Made by a program: the position numbers and the translations under genes
Assembly (NCBI GenBank): GCA_009363875.1
Contig: CM018698.1
Coordinates: 54,652,067-54,716,066 of the forward strand
Source of the DNA: Mikania micrantha
Taxonomy: Eukaryota; Streptophyta; Magnoliopsida; Asterales; Asteraceae
Reading direction: 5' to 3'
DNA length: 64,000 nt
Notes under the pieces: model-generated
What the model was told of the DNA's origin: nothing
Databases searched by the model: none
What the model saw: only the letters and a program-made list of their open reading frames with translations
In this document: in pieces, positions 1 through 11,580 of the stretch
Numbering within the stretch: the stretch's first letter is position 1
Layout: each line of letters opens with the position of its first letter

Positions 1-821
1 TTTGATTAAACGTCCATTCAACTTGACCATAATCTTACCAGATCTGGGGGCCCTCAACATACTCAAATTCACCGATGAAACATGCACTAAATGTACCTAA
101 AACTGAAAATTAAACATTTTAGTTTTATAATATCCCTAGAATTCTAATAACTAAATAAGAACAATGAAACAATGGGCTAAAAAAATTTCCATAATTGATC
201 TGATAGTGTAGCAAAATATATATTTACAACCTCAAGATTTCCGGTTCAGAAAGTGGAAAATAAACATGAAACTCATTGCAGCTTATTTTCATAACGACTT
301 AAATAAATCAAGAACCCAAAAAAATATAATTTAGCAAAATTGTAAAAAGAAATCACATAACCAGCACTCTAATTTCAACTGAGGAGAAGAACATACCACC
401 AAGTGAATATGATCTTGAAATGATGAACTTGAAATTGATGAACTTGTATGAGGAGTGTCCTCACACCAAAAGTTGAAGCCTAAAAATGATCTGGAAATGT
501 TATACTTCACAGAAATAATCAAATAAGTGCATCAAGTAAAAGCAAATTTTCTTAAGAATTTATTAGGGATTAGATCTTATATATAAGCTTTTTAGAAGCC
601 CATATAAAATCCTAAACACATCAATTTTATTTTCTAACACAAAATAAACTATGCCCAAACTGGTCTTTCTTTCTAAAGATAAGAAAAATTAAAAAAGGAT
701 GTAAATTATGCAGTCCAACAAACATGATTTAATCAGGAGTATCCTCTGTAATTGTTAGTCTTTAACATATCTTGTGTAATATAGTTCTCTATGAATAGTT
801 AGAGAATTATCTGACAAAATT
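1..821. other. AT-rich intergenic stretch, no gene seen
   Basis: Only short, non-conserved open frames occur here and none resembles a known protein. A phrase around TAATTGTTAGTCTTTA near 750 recurs near 1377 on the other side of the foldback element at 822-1350, so the flanking DNA may be partly duplicated. Positions 811-821 are the left target-site copy of that element. Confidence 0.6.
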
Positions 822-1350
822 GGTAAATTGGATTTAAATAATCCAAACTTTGACCCATTGGCCGCTGCCGGTCCCAACTATGAAAATCTCCGATAACGGT
901 CCGAACTTTCGACATATTTTCCAGTGGCGGACCGCCGTCAAATAAACCCTAATGGCGTTAACTTTTTTTCGAGTTTCGAACGGATTTTTGAGGGCTTTTG
1001 TTCAGATGGAGAATACGAGTCGAATGATGTATAACTTACCTCGAAACGTTGCTTCAAATTTCCCAATTTTGGTGTTTAAACTTTCAATTCGTCAAAGAAA
1101 TCATCAAATTGAAAAATTTGGAGCAACGTTTCGAGATAAGTTATACGCCATTCGACTCGTATTCTCCATCTGAACAAAAGCCCTCAAAAATCCGTTTGAA
1201 ATTAGAAAAAAGTTAACGCCGTTAGGATTTATTTGACGGCGGTCCGCCACGGGAAAATATGTCGAAAGTTCGAACCGTTATCGGGGATTTTCGTAGTTGG
1301 GACCGGCAGCGGCCAATGTGTCAAAGTCTGGATTATTTAAATCCAATTTG
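822..1350. mobile_element. 529-bp foldback MITE (Mutator-like)
   Basis: Seen: the segment is one large imperfect hairpin. The left arm begins near AAATTGGATTTAAATAATCC and the right arm ends with its reverse complement; the arms remain alignable inward through the GCCGCTGCCGGTCCCAACTA block, the GGCGTTAAC block and the GAGAATACGAGTCGAATG block almost to the centre near 1085. An 11-bp direct repeat CTGACAAAATT flanks it (811-821 and 1351-1361). Long inverted repeats with a 9-11 bp duplication are typical of Mutator-like foldback MITEs (family knowledge). It encodes no protein; the 73-codon open frame inside simply reads through the hairpin. The class assignment is inferred from TSD length. Confidence 0.75.
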
Positions 1351-1361
1351 CTGACAAAATT

Positions 1362-2069
1362 TGTGTATCTTATGTAATTGTTAGTCTTTATCTGACAAAA
1401 TATATGGATGAAAACGATATCTTGCAGGTAAATTAGAAGTAATTTAAATACAAAAAAAGGAAAAACCATACAAACACCACATTAAAGTGTTAGCCTCATA
1501 AAATTCAAATGCAATCTCATTGATTATATATGTTACATGGAAGAGGCATTCACAAACACTAAAAGGTCACAAACAAAAAACATAAATGATTATTACAAAT
1601 TTTACCTAAATCCAATCGAACATAAAATTCACGTTAAATATTTGGGCGAAAAAACACACGTTAAAATAGAATACAACAAAATATTATATTTAATGAGAAT
1701 ACTCACTAAGTATAGAAGACAATTGACTTAAGATTCATCAACCCCAAAAGAGGAGACAACATAAACCATAAAATACACCAATCATAATGGATATTATCAT
1801 ACTAATACGTTTCCAGTTTCAACTACAACTAACACTCGGAAAAAAACAGTTTATCTCAAAGAAAACAGTTTCAGCTACAACTAACCTTTTATTGTAGAAA
1901 ATGCAGCTCCAAGTCTTGTCAGTTGTTCCTTTAAATCAAACATTAGCAAGTTAGATGAACTTTTTAGAGCTAAAGAAAGCTCTGTTCAATCTTAAAAATT
2001 GGAAATACACATATTGTGTGTGTGTGAATGTGTGTTTGCTGATTAAAAAATAAACAAATAAATAAACAT
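1362..2069. other. Intergenic, no gene seen
   Basis: AT-rich sequence with short open frames only, containing a short GTGTGTGTG run near 2016-2035. It ends where the truncated gypsy element's LTR begins. Confidence 0.6.
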
Positions 2070-3723
2070 TGTCACACCCCGTCAAGGCGGAACACGCGAG
2101 GTGCGACGGTCATGGTTTCACAGTCATTGTTTACATTGAACGACTTCTAAATGCATTAACCAAAAGAGTTTACAAGTCATTCCTTAAGCCAACATAAGAA
2201 AAATAAATGCATACTAGAGTCCACAATAAATACTGTTAACAAGATTTTTCAAACATGGCCTAAGTCAATAGACTATGCTAGGAAAATCCTCAAAATGTGT
2301 GCTTCCTGATGTAGTGTGACTCCATATGCTAACACCCAAAATGCGCCCCCATAATATTCCTTCAATTATCGGAGGAAAACATGCTAAAACAGTCAGCATA
2401 AAGCTGGTGAGTTCACAGGTTTAGACACGTTAAATAAAGTTGTTTCATTTGATCACAAGGTTTTAAAAATGATGTGACTATTGTTCTCAAAAACAATATC
2501 ATGAGTTGTGTGTATTTATTATTACCATGAGCTCCCATAACCGAACTCGACATGATTGAATTGCCCCATCCCAATGTTCTATCGCAAAACATTGTATTGA
2601 TATGAATATTATGCACCCGATTTGACCTACAATCAAAGTTAGAGCTACTAACCACGGGTGGGGTTTGTCACTCCTGAATAGTACTATTCCCAATAATTCA
2701 CGTTCACCCACAATTAACAGTTATAGAATAGGGGACTTAAAGCGATAAAAGTAACTCATGTAATAATGTGTTGAACCAAAACCACTTGTGTCAATGAAAC
2801 GATGAATAAGCATGATTTCTCCCCCTGTGAGTTAGTAAACCATTGTAGAAAATAGGGGCCGTGAAACTCACTGTAAAGGTGGATCCCTGATCCTAAGAGT
2901 GTGAATGTTGTCTTGTGTTGTAATCAATAGCTTGTTCCTACAACATTCGAGATTCATGTTGATTGTGTGAACTTATAAGATTTGGTGTTGTTTTGTGTTC
3001 TTGTTATATACTCTTTGTACTTTTATGTTGCCAGATTTGTCGTAGTAAAACATGTCTTACACTTGCAAAACTAGTTATAATATCTTAAAAAAAATATAAT
3101 TTATTATTTTCGAAAATTACGACATGATAACAGAGTATTTTTGAAGAATATTCATTTTTGTTTATCAATATCCAAAGATTTACAATATTATAATTCAATA
3201 ATAATCATTTAAAATAGGTATATCTATATATATGTGTGTGTGTGTATTTATATGAGTTAATATTTTATTTTCTTGACAAATATATAAAGAAAGGATATGG
3301 TTCAAATATTTGAATACTTAATTTGTTTGACAAGAATGGCTAGGGTGAGGGGTGTATAGTGGCCGCAGGTTATTGGGAAAGAAAATGGGGATGGTGTTTT
3401 TGGTTAAATTAACAAGTATGGTCAAGATCTTACACAATGGACATGGAGTGTTAATTTAGTAAAAATGACATGGTCGTGATTTGAATTAATAGGTTGCTGT
3501 CAAAATGAAATAAAAGTAGAAGATTACAAAAGAATTAAGTCACGATAATAGTTTAGGATTTCTGAAAAAATCAAAAAGAATAGATATTTGGTTAGGACTT
3601 TGTGTAATTTATCTATTATTATTTTTTTTATTTTTACCTTTGGTTTCAATTACGTATGTATAGGATTGTTATTTAAACTTTTTCTTTTCCATCTTTTTCT
3701 TTGATACATACATACACACTCAG

Positions 3724-3757
<34 letters not shown>

Positions 3758-4090
3758 TGATGATATAAATACAATTGTGTATAGGAGTATAATCCGGTTT
3801 CTAAAATAGATATATATATATTCATTCGACTATGTTTTTAAGATCCAATATTTGTGATATTAAACAACAAAAGTTTAAATTATAACATCGAAGTTTTAAG
3901 TTTTGAGATTGGATTGTGAACCAATTAACTTAAACTAAATATATAACATTATTATATAATTAAATATATATATATATATATATATATATTTAACTTGTTG
4001 GATTTCGTTGATTGTAAATGAGTCTAACATATCTACATAAATTTAAAGCTTCGGTCGAGATTAAAACCTGAAAAATTTATGGATGTCACA
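2070..4090 (-). repeat. 3' LTR of the truncated gypsy element
   Basis: On the minus strand it starts TGTGACATCC at 4090, directly after a polypurine tract, and ends GGGTGTGACA at 2070, giving the canonical TG...CA ends over 2021 bp. It contains (TA)n tracts at about 3725-3745 and 3965-3990. A 23-bp block beginning TGGTGAGTTCACAGG (2405-2427) is identical in the solo LTR at 7731-10618, showing the two are relatives in the same orientation. Confidence 0.8.
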
Positions 4091-4103
4091 GTCTCCCCCC
4101 GTT
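4091..4103 (-). other. Polypurine tract
   Basis: On the minus strand the sequence AACGGGGGGAGAC abuts the LTR start TGTGACA. This is the plus-strand primer for reverse transcription in LTR retrotransposons and fixes both the LTR border and the orientation. Confidence 0.85.
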
Positions 4104-4124
4104 AGAAGAATTTCGTCCCGAAAT

Positions 4125-6419
4125 TCAGTTTGTGTTTCCCGAGATTGATGCCTTTTCGAATAGTTGGGGGTACTTGAGTTTCATTTGATCCTCGCGTTCC
4201 CAAGTAAATTCTGGCCCTCGCCTAGAGTTCCATCGAACCTTTACTATAGGGATGCGACTTTGTTTAAAACTTTTTACTTCTCGATCCATGATTTCTATCG
4301 GTTCTTCTATAAAGTGGAGTTTGTTATCAATTTGAATTTCATCTAAGGGTATAACGAGTGTTTCATCAGATAAACACTTTTTCAGGTTTGAAACGTGAAA
4401 TGTATTGTGAACTACAATGAGTTCTTGTGGAAGGTGAAGTCTGTAAGCTACCGGACCAATCCTTGCTAGTATTTCAAATGGGCCAATGTAGCGCGGACTT
4501 AGCTTTCCGCGTTTCCCGAATCTAACAGTTCCTTTCCATGGTGAGACCTTTAACATGACTTTATCTCCAACTTGAAATTCCATAGGCTTACGTCTCACAT
4601 CTGCATAACTTTTCTGGCGATCACGTGCTGCCTGTAATCGCTCCTTGATTTTGAAAATTTTATCAGTGGTTTCTTGGATGAGTTCTGGACCTGTGAGTTG
4701 ACTCTCACCAACTTCTGTCCAGCATATGGGTGATCGACACTTACGACCGTACAAAGCTTCAAACGGTGCGGCTTTGATGCTAGCATGATAACTGTTGTTG
4801 TACGAGAATTCACATAGCGGTAAATGAGTATCCCAACTGTTGCCAAAATCTATTACGCATGCTCTCAACATATCCTCCAAGGTTTGGATGGTCCTTTCAC
4901 TTTGGCCATCTGTCTGAGGGTGATAGGCGGTACTCATGTCTAGACGTGTGCCTAGTGCTCCTTGAAGCGTCTGCCAAAATCTTGAAGTAAATCTACTATC
5001 TCTGTCTGAGATGATAGAAATCGGGACTCCATGTCTAGACACGACTTCTTTGATGTAAACCTTGGCTAATCTCTCCATCTTATCTGTCTCCTTGATTGGT
5101 AGGAAGTGCGCTGATTTCGTCAAGCGATCAACAATTACCCATATAGTATCGTAGCCACTTGAGGTCTTGGGTAATTTTGTAATAAAATCCATTGAAATTT
5201 GTTCCCATTTCCACTGCGGTATTTCAGGTTGGTGCAACAACCCTGATGGCTTCTGATATTCTGCCTTGACTTTAGAACAAGTTAAACATTTGCTGACATA
5301 AGTGGCAATGTCAGCCTTCATATTTGGCCACCAATACATTTCTTTGAGATCTTGGTACATCTTGTCAGATCCGGGGTGTATTGAATACTTGGATTTGTGC
5401 GCTTCATCCATCACCAAATTTCTTAGGTTCCCAAAACTTGGAACCCAGATTCTATTCATGAAATAACGTGTTTCGTCGGTTTGGACTTCAAATTTCTTGT
5501 TTATTCCACGCAAGAATTCGTTTTTCAAATTCACCTCTTTGAGTGCTTCGATTTGAGCATTTCGGATTTGCGTAGTGAGAGTTGTATGAATCGTCATTCC
5601 CAGCGCTCGCACTCGTAGAGTTTTGACTCGTTGTTTCCTGCTTAAGGCATCTGCTACAACATTGGCCTTACCAGGATGGTAACGGATGTTGCAGTCATAG
5701 TCATTGAGAAGTTTCACCCAACGTCTTTGTCTCATGTTCAGTTCCTTCTGATCGAAAATGTGCTGAAGGCTTTTGTGATCGGTAAAAATGGTGCATTTTG
5801 TACCGTAAAGATAATGCCTCCAGATTTTAAGTGCAAAGACAACTGCTCCTAACTCCAAGTCATGAGTTGTATAATTCTTTTCATGCACTTTGAGTTGCCG
5901 AGATGCATAGGCTATTACCTTGTCTCTTTGCATCAACACACACCCTAGGCCTTGGTGTGACGCATCGCAATACATAACAAAATCATCTGCCCCTTCAGGA
6001 AGTGATAGAATAGGTGCACTGCATAACTTCTGCTTCAATAACTTGAACACTGATTCCTGTTTTTCACCCCAATCGAATTTCTTGTCCTTCTGAGTAAGAG
6101 TGGTTAAGGGCTGAGCTATCTTGGAGAAATTTTCTATAAATCTCCTGTAATATCCGGCTAGACCCAAGAATTGACGCACCTCAGTCGGAGTCTTTGGTGC
6201 AAGCCAATTTTTAATTGCTTCAATCTTGGCAGGATCCACATGTATGCCTTTATCATTGATTACATGCCCCAGAAAATGCACTTCTCTAATCCAAAAATCA
6301 CATTTTGAAAACTTTGCATACAACTTCTCGTTCCTCAGCAACTCCAATATTAGCTTTAGATGTTGTTCATGGTCCGCTTTGGTTCTGGAATAGATAAGTA
6401 TGTCATCAACATGTACCAC
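4125..6419 (-). CDS. Ty3/gypsy pol fragment: RT end, RNase H, integrase, chromodomain-like tail
   Basis: The frame is open for 764 codons. It begins right at the RT catalytic box (VHVDDILIYS; the paired Asp are the polymerase metal ligands), continues with the FLGLAGYYRRF block, then RNase H (MYCDASHQGLGCVLMQ around residues 150-165), an HHCC integrase zinc finger (HKSKYSIHPG ... CLTCSK), the integrase catalytic core with Asp in SMDFITKLP, ISDRDSRF and the Glu in QSERTIQTLE, and a C-terminal segment (VKVRWNSRRGPEFTWERED) of the chromodomain type found in Tekay/Del chromoviruses. Gag, protease and most of RT are missing, so the product cannot mobilise itself. The absence of internal stops implies either a fairly recent truncation or luck. 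The first Met is simply the first one in the surviving frame, not a native start. Confidence 0.95.
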   Translation of the reverse strand: MVHVDDILIYSRTKADHEQHLKLILELLRNEKLYAKFSKCDFWIREVHFLGHVINDKGIHVDPAKIEAIKNWLAPKTPTEVRQFLGLAGYYRRFIENFSKIAQPLTTLTQKDKKFDWGEKQESVFKLLKQKLCSAPILSLPEGADDFVMYCDASHQGLGCVLMQRDKVIAYASRQLKVHEKNYTTHDLELGAVVFALKIWRHYLYGTKCTIFTDHKSLQHIFDQKELNMRQRRWVKLLNDYDCNIRYHPGKANVVADALSRKQRVKTLRVRALGMTIHTTLTTQIRNAQIEALKEVNLKNEFLRGINKKFEVQTDETRYFMNRIWVPSFGNLRNLVMDEAHKSKYSIHPGSDKMYQDLKEMYWWPNMKADIATYVSKCLTCSKVKAEYQKPSGLLHQPEIPQWKWEQISMDFITKLPKTSSGYDTIWVIVDRLTKSAHFLPIKETDKMERLAKVYIKEVVSRHGVPISIISDRDSRFTSRFWQTLQGALGTRLDMSTAYHPQTDGQSERTIQTLEDMLRACVIDFGNSWDTHLPLCEFSYNNSYHASIKAAPFEALYGRKCRSPICWTEVGESQLTGPELIQETTDKIFKIKERLQAARDRQKSYADVRRKPMEFQVGDKVMLKVSPWKGTVRFGKRGKLSPRYIGPFEILARIGPVAYRLHLPQELIVVHNTFHVSNLKKCLSDETLVIPLDEIQIDNKLHFIEEPIEIMDREVKSFKQSRIPIVKVRWNSRRGPEFTWEREDQMKLKYPQLFEKASISGNTN

Positions 6420-6424
6420 TATTG

Positions 6425-7725
6425 ATCATATACAACATCATCAATGATGAACTAACAGAAAGCCTGTCTTGAAAAGATAAAATCAGATCATGTCGCTCAC
6501 ATATAGCAGAAACATAGTAATCCTACCATTTCTTGATGTTGTGTTGTAATAGAATCCTGTACAGAGGTCATTGATATACCTCATACTTCTGTAGTAGTAG
6601 CTGCAACAATAAATGAAGTCAAAAAATATTAACAATAGAGAAACAAACTCATATACAATCATCATATGATATAATAATCAAGTATCCATAATCTTTTCTT
6701 ATTACGTTTAAGTGATCCTAGCATTCCACTACCTCAAATAAATTTAAAAATATTTGAATGTGCCGGTACTTTCAAGACATGTTTTATAGTTCTAGAATCT
6801 ATACAATGTGCCTGACATATAAAAATATAAATCAAATAAAGGAGACCAAATTAGTAAACAAAACTGAAGTATTCAAGATGCCTCATAGTTAAAGGTACAA
6901 GTATATACAACTATGTTTACAACAAAAAACTCAAATTCAGGAAAACAAAATAGAAAACAAAGCATCATTAAGCAATTAAACAACCTATCACCCATACGCA
7001 AACATGTAACAACATAGATAAACCATTTATATTCAAGCCTAAATCACTTCAGTTAGAAAAACTACACAAATAGAACAAAAATTAACTAAACAAACATCAA
7101 ACTCAATAGAACAAATGATGTTGGTCAAAATTATGCAGTTAATAGAAAAATGAAGAAGAAGACAACCTGATAACTATGTTGGTAATGCTTGAAGCCTTTG
7201 AAGCTTGTAAGCATTCCATCTTAATCAATGTTTGAAGCCTTTGAAGCTTGCACGCATTCCATCTTCATCAATTCCTATAATGGCAATGTCTGTAAGCATA
7301 AAACAAAACCCCTTTGCTACTAACGAACAGAAATTCACAGTTTCAAACTAAATAAACACATCAGGTGCAAAATTTAAAATTAAATCAAGTCAACATCGTT
7401 GTTCTTAAATTGAAACCCGTACCTTGTCGAAGAGAAACCAAAACACCAAGTCAAAATCTTCAAATTCCTTTTCAGATTGTCCTCTACACATAAACCATCA
7501 ACAGCAATTAACCAAAACACCAAGATCTTTGAACAAACAACGAACATATAACAGATTGATTACCAACTGTTGAGTACATTTTTTGCAGCAACTTGAGTTT
7601 TGTCTTCAAGAACGCCATGGTACACATAACATAGAAGCACCTGATAAAAAAGTAAACAACATAACATATAAAAAAGATGATAGCCTTAATATACACATTT
7701 GAAAATTAAAGCATTCTAAGCAAAC
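6425..7725. other. Unassigned stretch; weak splice-like signals on minus strand
   Basis: No protein was recognised. A 46-bp motif (TTTGAAGCCTTTGAAGCTTG ... CATTCCATCTT) is tandemly repeated near 7188-7267. On the minus strand there are acceptor-like runs (TTTATTGTTGCAG ending near 6601; ATGCTTACAG near 7291) and a donor-like AAG|GTACGG near 7425, which could mark exons of a noncoding transcript or a decayed gene. This is only a pattern and remains unproven. Confidence 0.3.
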
Positions 7726-7730
7726 AATAC

Positions 7731-10618
7731 TGTCACACCCCCAAATTACCACTCGTGGTGTCTGTCCACGTACAGCTCTTTGGTCATATAGAACGACTCT
7801 ATATGAGTTCACAATCAAACAGTTTTGCAGAATAATATAAGTTTCATAAATACACAGCGGAATATGTTTAAATACCATAGCATAAATAAGTTGCAGTAAA
7901 ATTTCACAGCGGAATGTAAATTGTTTAAGAAACAACATAGATTAAATTGTTTTAAAACAAATCCAATGCACACAAAGCCTAAGACACGAGTCTATATGCG
8001 AGCCAGACTCCTTAGTGCTTCCTTGTGCGCATCCTAGCGTGTGCTCCATTTAGTTACCTGAGAATACATGCGAAAAGTGTCAACTAAAAAGTTGGTGAGT
8101 TCACAGGTTTAGACAGACTGAAAAGTAAACAGATATATACTGAGCATGTTAAGTTTAGTTGTGGATCTACGATCCGTGGAGTGTGTCTGGTCATCGCTGA
8201 ACCCGACATCAACATCGAAATTACACTCGTTATGACCTCCAGTCAACATTGGTGCCGAGTGGGGCTAGTCAAACCCAGTAGTACTACGTAATTACGACTC
8301 GTTTGTTATACAACTAACGGTAAGGATAAGTGAGGACTTTAAGCGATAATAGTTACACTCGAAAATGGTTTTCACAACATACCAGTCTTATATCTAAAAC
8401 AGTTGCATAGTATTCTCACCCCAAAGTGAAGTAAAACAGTTAAAGAGTAAAGTGGGGCTGTAAACTCACCTGAGTTTGAGTAGAGATACCGTACGAAGGA
8501 TTGAGTAGCTCACCGGCTAGCAGTTACCTATATCACATAGGTACTATGAGTTTGTGTTTACGTATGTGGGTCTCATAGGACCGTGTTGGTGTCTAACAAC
8601 TCCAAGTTGTTATGTGGGTCGAGTTGGTCGTGTTTGACCGTGTTGACCGTGTTTGACCTAATGACCCATTGGTGACGGCTTTTGGATCAAGTGCTCGTGT
8701 AACGTGCGGTTTGGTGTCGTGTGATGTGTACGGATACCAAAGTCACTTTCGTGAGGAAACTTACTACTTATAGTAAGTTTCCATTTTAGGAAAGTTCCCA
8801 AATTTGGCAAGTCATGTAATAAATCATAATCCGATTATTCTAACATGCATATTTATCCTAACTGAGCATGGTATCACATAGCATATAGTTACACTTAGCC
8901 GGTTTAGCACATTTTGTGCGTAAAAGTTACTATATTTAGAAAGTTGAACAAATAAACATGTTTCATCGAATTTTAATAGCCAATATCAACTAAATATCAA
9001 TATCTTAGTTCTAAGTAGTCATTTAATCCTAATCGTTACAACAAACATGTTATTATTCATAGATTTTGTAAAACAAAGTTACTATATTTAGTAACTTGTG
9101 AAAAATACACAAAATTCATTCTTTCAACAACATCAATTCTTTAATATCATCATATTGACATTAAACAAGCATGTTAGACTCTAAACATCATCAAACACAT
9201 CACCCATTTGCAAACTTGTGATAAAAAGTTACTATTTATAGTAACATTCATAAATTTCATACTTTTGATAATTCTAATCATTGTAATGCATCAATAACCA
9301 TCCTATTAGCTTCTAAACATCATTTTTAAACATCACTTATAGATCTAAACATACAAATATGGTCATTCCATCAAAAATACATACCTAGTAACATTAAAGT
9401 TACCATATTTAGCAATAATCCCCAAATGACCATATTTGACATAATCAATCCTTCTAAACCATGTAGAACATCCTCAATAACACTCATAATAACATTTCCA
9501 TGTTGAAAATCACATAAAACATCATGGATCATACATGCATGTAGTCCAAAGTACCCGATTCGTAACAAAATCAACTAATAACCATCATAGGCATTCAAAA
9601 TCATCATAGATCATTATCAACTCATCAAATCAGTAATAAAATCAACAAGTAGCAGATCTAGACCATAAAAATTTCGTGACTAAAGTGGTGATGGTGATGC
9701 ATGTGAGTATTTCTACTTGCATGTGTGTGTACAAGTGTTAAAACCCAAAATGGTGATAGAAGACTACCTTAGAAGGTGCAAGAAGGTCGAGATGGGGCTG
9801 GAGCAGGTGTGTGTGGCTTCAAGATGTCAAGAAACAACCTCCACAGTAGCTCCAACTCGTGCAAAGTGATGGTGGGTGTCTTCTAGCTCGCTCCAAGCTT
9901 CTAAAGGTCTTCAATGGAGTCTCCAAGGTCTCAAAGTGGCTCCCCAGAGGTTAGAGGATGGTTTGCAGGTGATGAAGACGGAGATCAGTCGCTTGGAACT
10001 CGGGGAAATAGGTAAGGGGTTGACAGAATGATTGAGTCTTGGATAAATAGATAGTTTTGCGTGTAGGGGTCGTCGCGTACCGCGACACCTGACAAAAAGC
10101 ATCATCGCGTATCGCGATGATTAGAATAATCATTCGGTTCCCGAAACACGCCGCGTACCGCGATGGTGGAAGATGATCGGTCGTCGCGTACCGTGATGGA
10201 TTTCGGAGAATTCAAATTCTCCCGCCCAGGCTTCGCATACCGCGAAGGCCCAATTAGGTCCCCATCGCGTACCGCGATGGGTCTCGGTTGAGCCCAATTT
10301 CATTGTTTTGAACTGATTTTTGCGTTTCTAACGATGACTGGCATCGTTTCTCGACATATGAGCATTGTTCTACCTATTCTAGGTCTTCTAGGACCTAAGT
10401 GAAGCGAAAGTGTATTGTGGTTTGATCCGTTCACCAACGTTCATTATTCAAGACACGTGCGAGTGTTGTGCGATAATTCCTCGAATCATCGGTGTGTTTG
10501 AACTGTTGTGCCACGTGTCACACTAAACATTCATAATTCTAGTGCCACGTATGCAATAACAATACATATTATTATTTAAAATAAAGGAATGCTGACCTGG
10601 AAATTGCGAGGTGTTACA
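7731..10618 (-). mobile_element. Solo gypsy LTR, 2888 bp, perfect TSD
   Basis: Plus-strand ends are TGTCACACCC and GTGTTACA, i.e. TG...CA, and the 5-bp direct repeat AATAC flanks it exactly (7726-7730 and 10619-10623). No internal coding region is present, so it is a solo LTR left by recombination between the LTRs of a once complete element. Orientation (minus) is inferred from sharing a 23-bp block (8093-8115) and order of landmarks with the minus-oriented LTR at 2070-4090. On the minus strand it starts TGTAACACCTCGC, a common gypsy LTR start. It holds the hairpin array at 10072-10281. Confidence 0.88.
10072..10281. repeat. Array of TCGCG-TAC-CGCGA palindromes with compensating arms
   Basis: Six copies of a short hairpin occur in about 210 bp inside the solo LTR: 10072-10086 (arms GTCGCG/CGCGAC), 10101-10121 (ATCATCGCG/CGCGATGAT), a core-only copy at 10152-10162, 10184-10196 (TCGCG/CGTGA, one G-T pair), 10231-10247 (CTTCGC/GCGAAG) and 10261-10281 (CCCATCGCG/CGCGATGGG). 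The core is shared but the outer arm bases differ from copy to copy while staying complementary. Spacing is irregular (roughly 30-50 bp), so this is not a simple tandem satellite. Confidence 0.85.
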
Positions 10619-10623
10619 AATAC

Positions 10624-11580
10624 CAGGTCAAGTAAAAATATAAACGTGAAAAACTGTTCAAATTGTAAATGATGGTCTTAATCATCATCCCTCATTTCAA
10701 TTGATACCATCTACATATTCCTATATGTTAACCGTACTTGTAAGAAGGAAAAATAAAACAGATAGAATAGGATCCAAATTAAATTCAAAATTTCAATTTA
10801 TGAGCACCCTTTGTGAACTCACAACTTCTTTAAACAACCCTAATTTCATAAATAAAACATGAACAATTCTAAAATAGTTGGTGCAAACCAAATTCAAATT
10901 CATAAAACCAGTAAAAGACTTCAGCCACTACTCTTGAATTGATTCAAAAATAAAAGAATTTCAACACCTAACAGAAACCCACGTGGATAATTTAATCAAA
11001 AAACAGGAAAAACCCTAAGTAAAATCAAAAGGGAAGAACATACCAGTGAGCCAAGAATCATTCCATGTCTGCACCAAGTGAGACGACGATATTAAAAAGT
11101 AGTAGTCGACTGATGTAAAATTGATCGGCGATGGAGCTTGGAGTCTCGAGGTGGTCTGAGAAAATGGAGATGAAATGCGTTTTGAATAGCAAGCAAAATA
11201 GGGTTTTAAGGCTCAGTACAGAAAGCGGGAATTCAAAATTTTCACTGGGTCGTAGAATGTGCAATAGAACTTGAGAAATTAACTGATTAAGGTAAGAAAA
11301 TCAAAGGGGAACGATGATGGAACGAACGACTACCTGCTTTGGAGAGAAAATACCGAGAATGGTATAGGAAAATTGGGGGAGATGGAAAGCATAAAGCAGG
11401 GTTTCAATCCGATTTCATGTTTAAGCATATGTTGGATTGGAATTAAGCTTTGTTGGGTTGTACCACATGCTTGTTTAGTTGTAATTTTCTTAATTTTTAA
11501 GACATTTGATTTCATCTCTCCAATATCAATTATAAAGTAGTTAAGATATTGTATTTTAAAATAAAAAATTCTGAGCATGG
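10624..11580. other. Unassigned stretch, possible minus-strand 5' exon
   Basis: No coding region is convincing. On the minus strand a sequence with TCTCC-rich start and a donor-like ..CACTGG|TATGTTCTTCCC near 11040 could be an untranslated first exon of a gene now disrupted by the elements to its left. A similar ..TGG|TATGTTCTTCTCC is seen near 394. This is weak evidence only. Confidence 0.25.

Larger units (their letters stand above)
2070..6424 (-). mobile_element. 5'-truncated Ty3/gypsy Tekay-type element
   Basis: The element lies on the minus strand. It comprises a 2-kb 3' LTR (2070-4090), a polypurine tract next to it, and the downstream part of pol (4125-6419). At about 6424 homology stops abruptly in the middle of the reverse transcriptase catalytic region; gag, protease, the front of RT, the primer site and the 5' LTR are absent. 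Because the 5' end is lost no TSD pair can be checked; the base run beside the LTR at 2065-2069 is AACAT. Lineage call rests on the strong resemblance of its pol to the complete element at 43228-57002. Confidence 0.85.

Noticed and set aside
10072..10281. CRISPR array
   Set aside because: Palindromic repeats in a plant LTR with variable arms and uneven spacing, no constant repeat/spacer structure and no cas genes.
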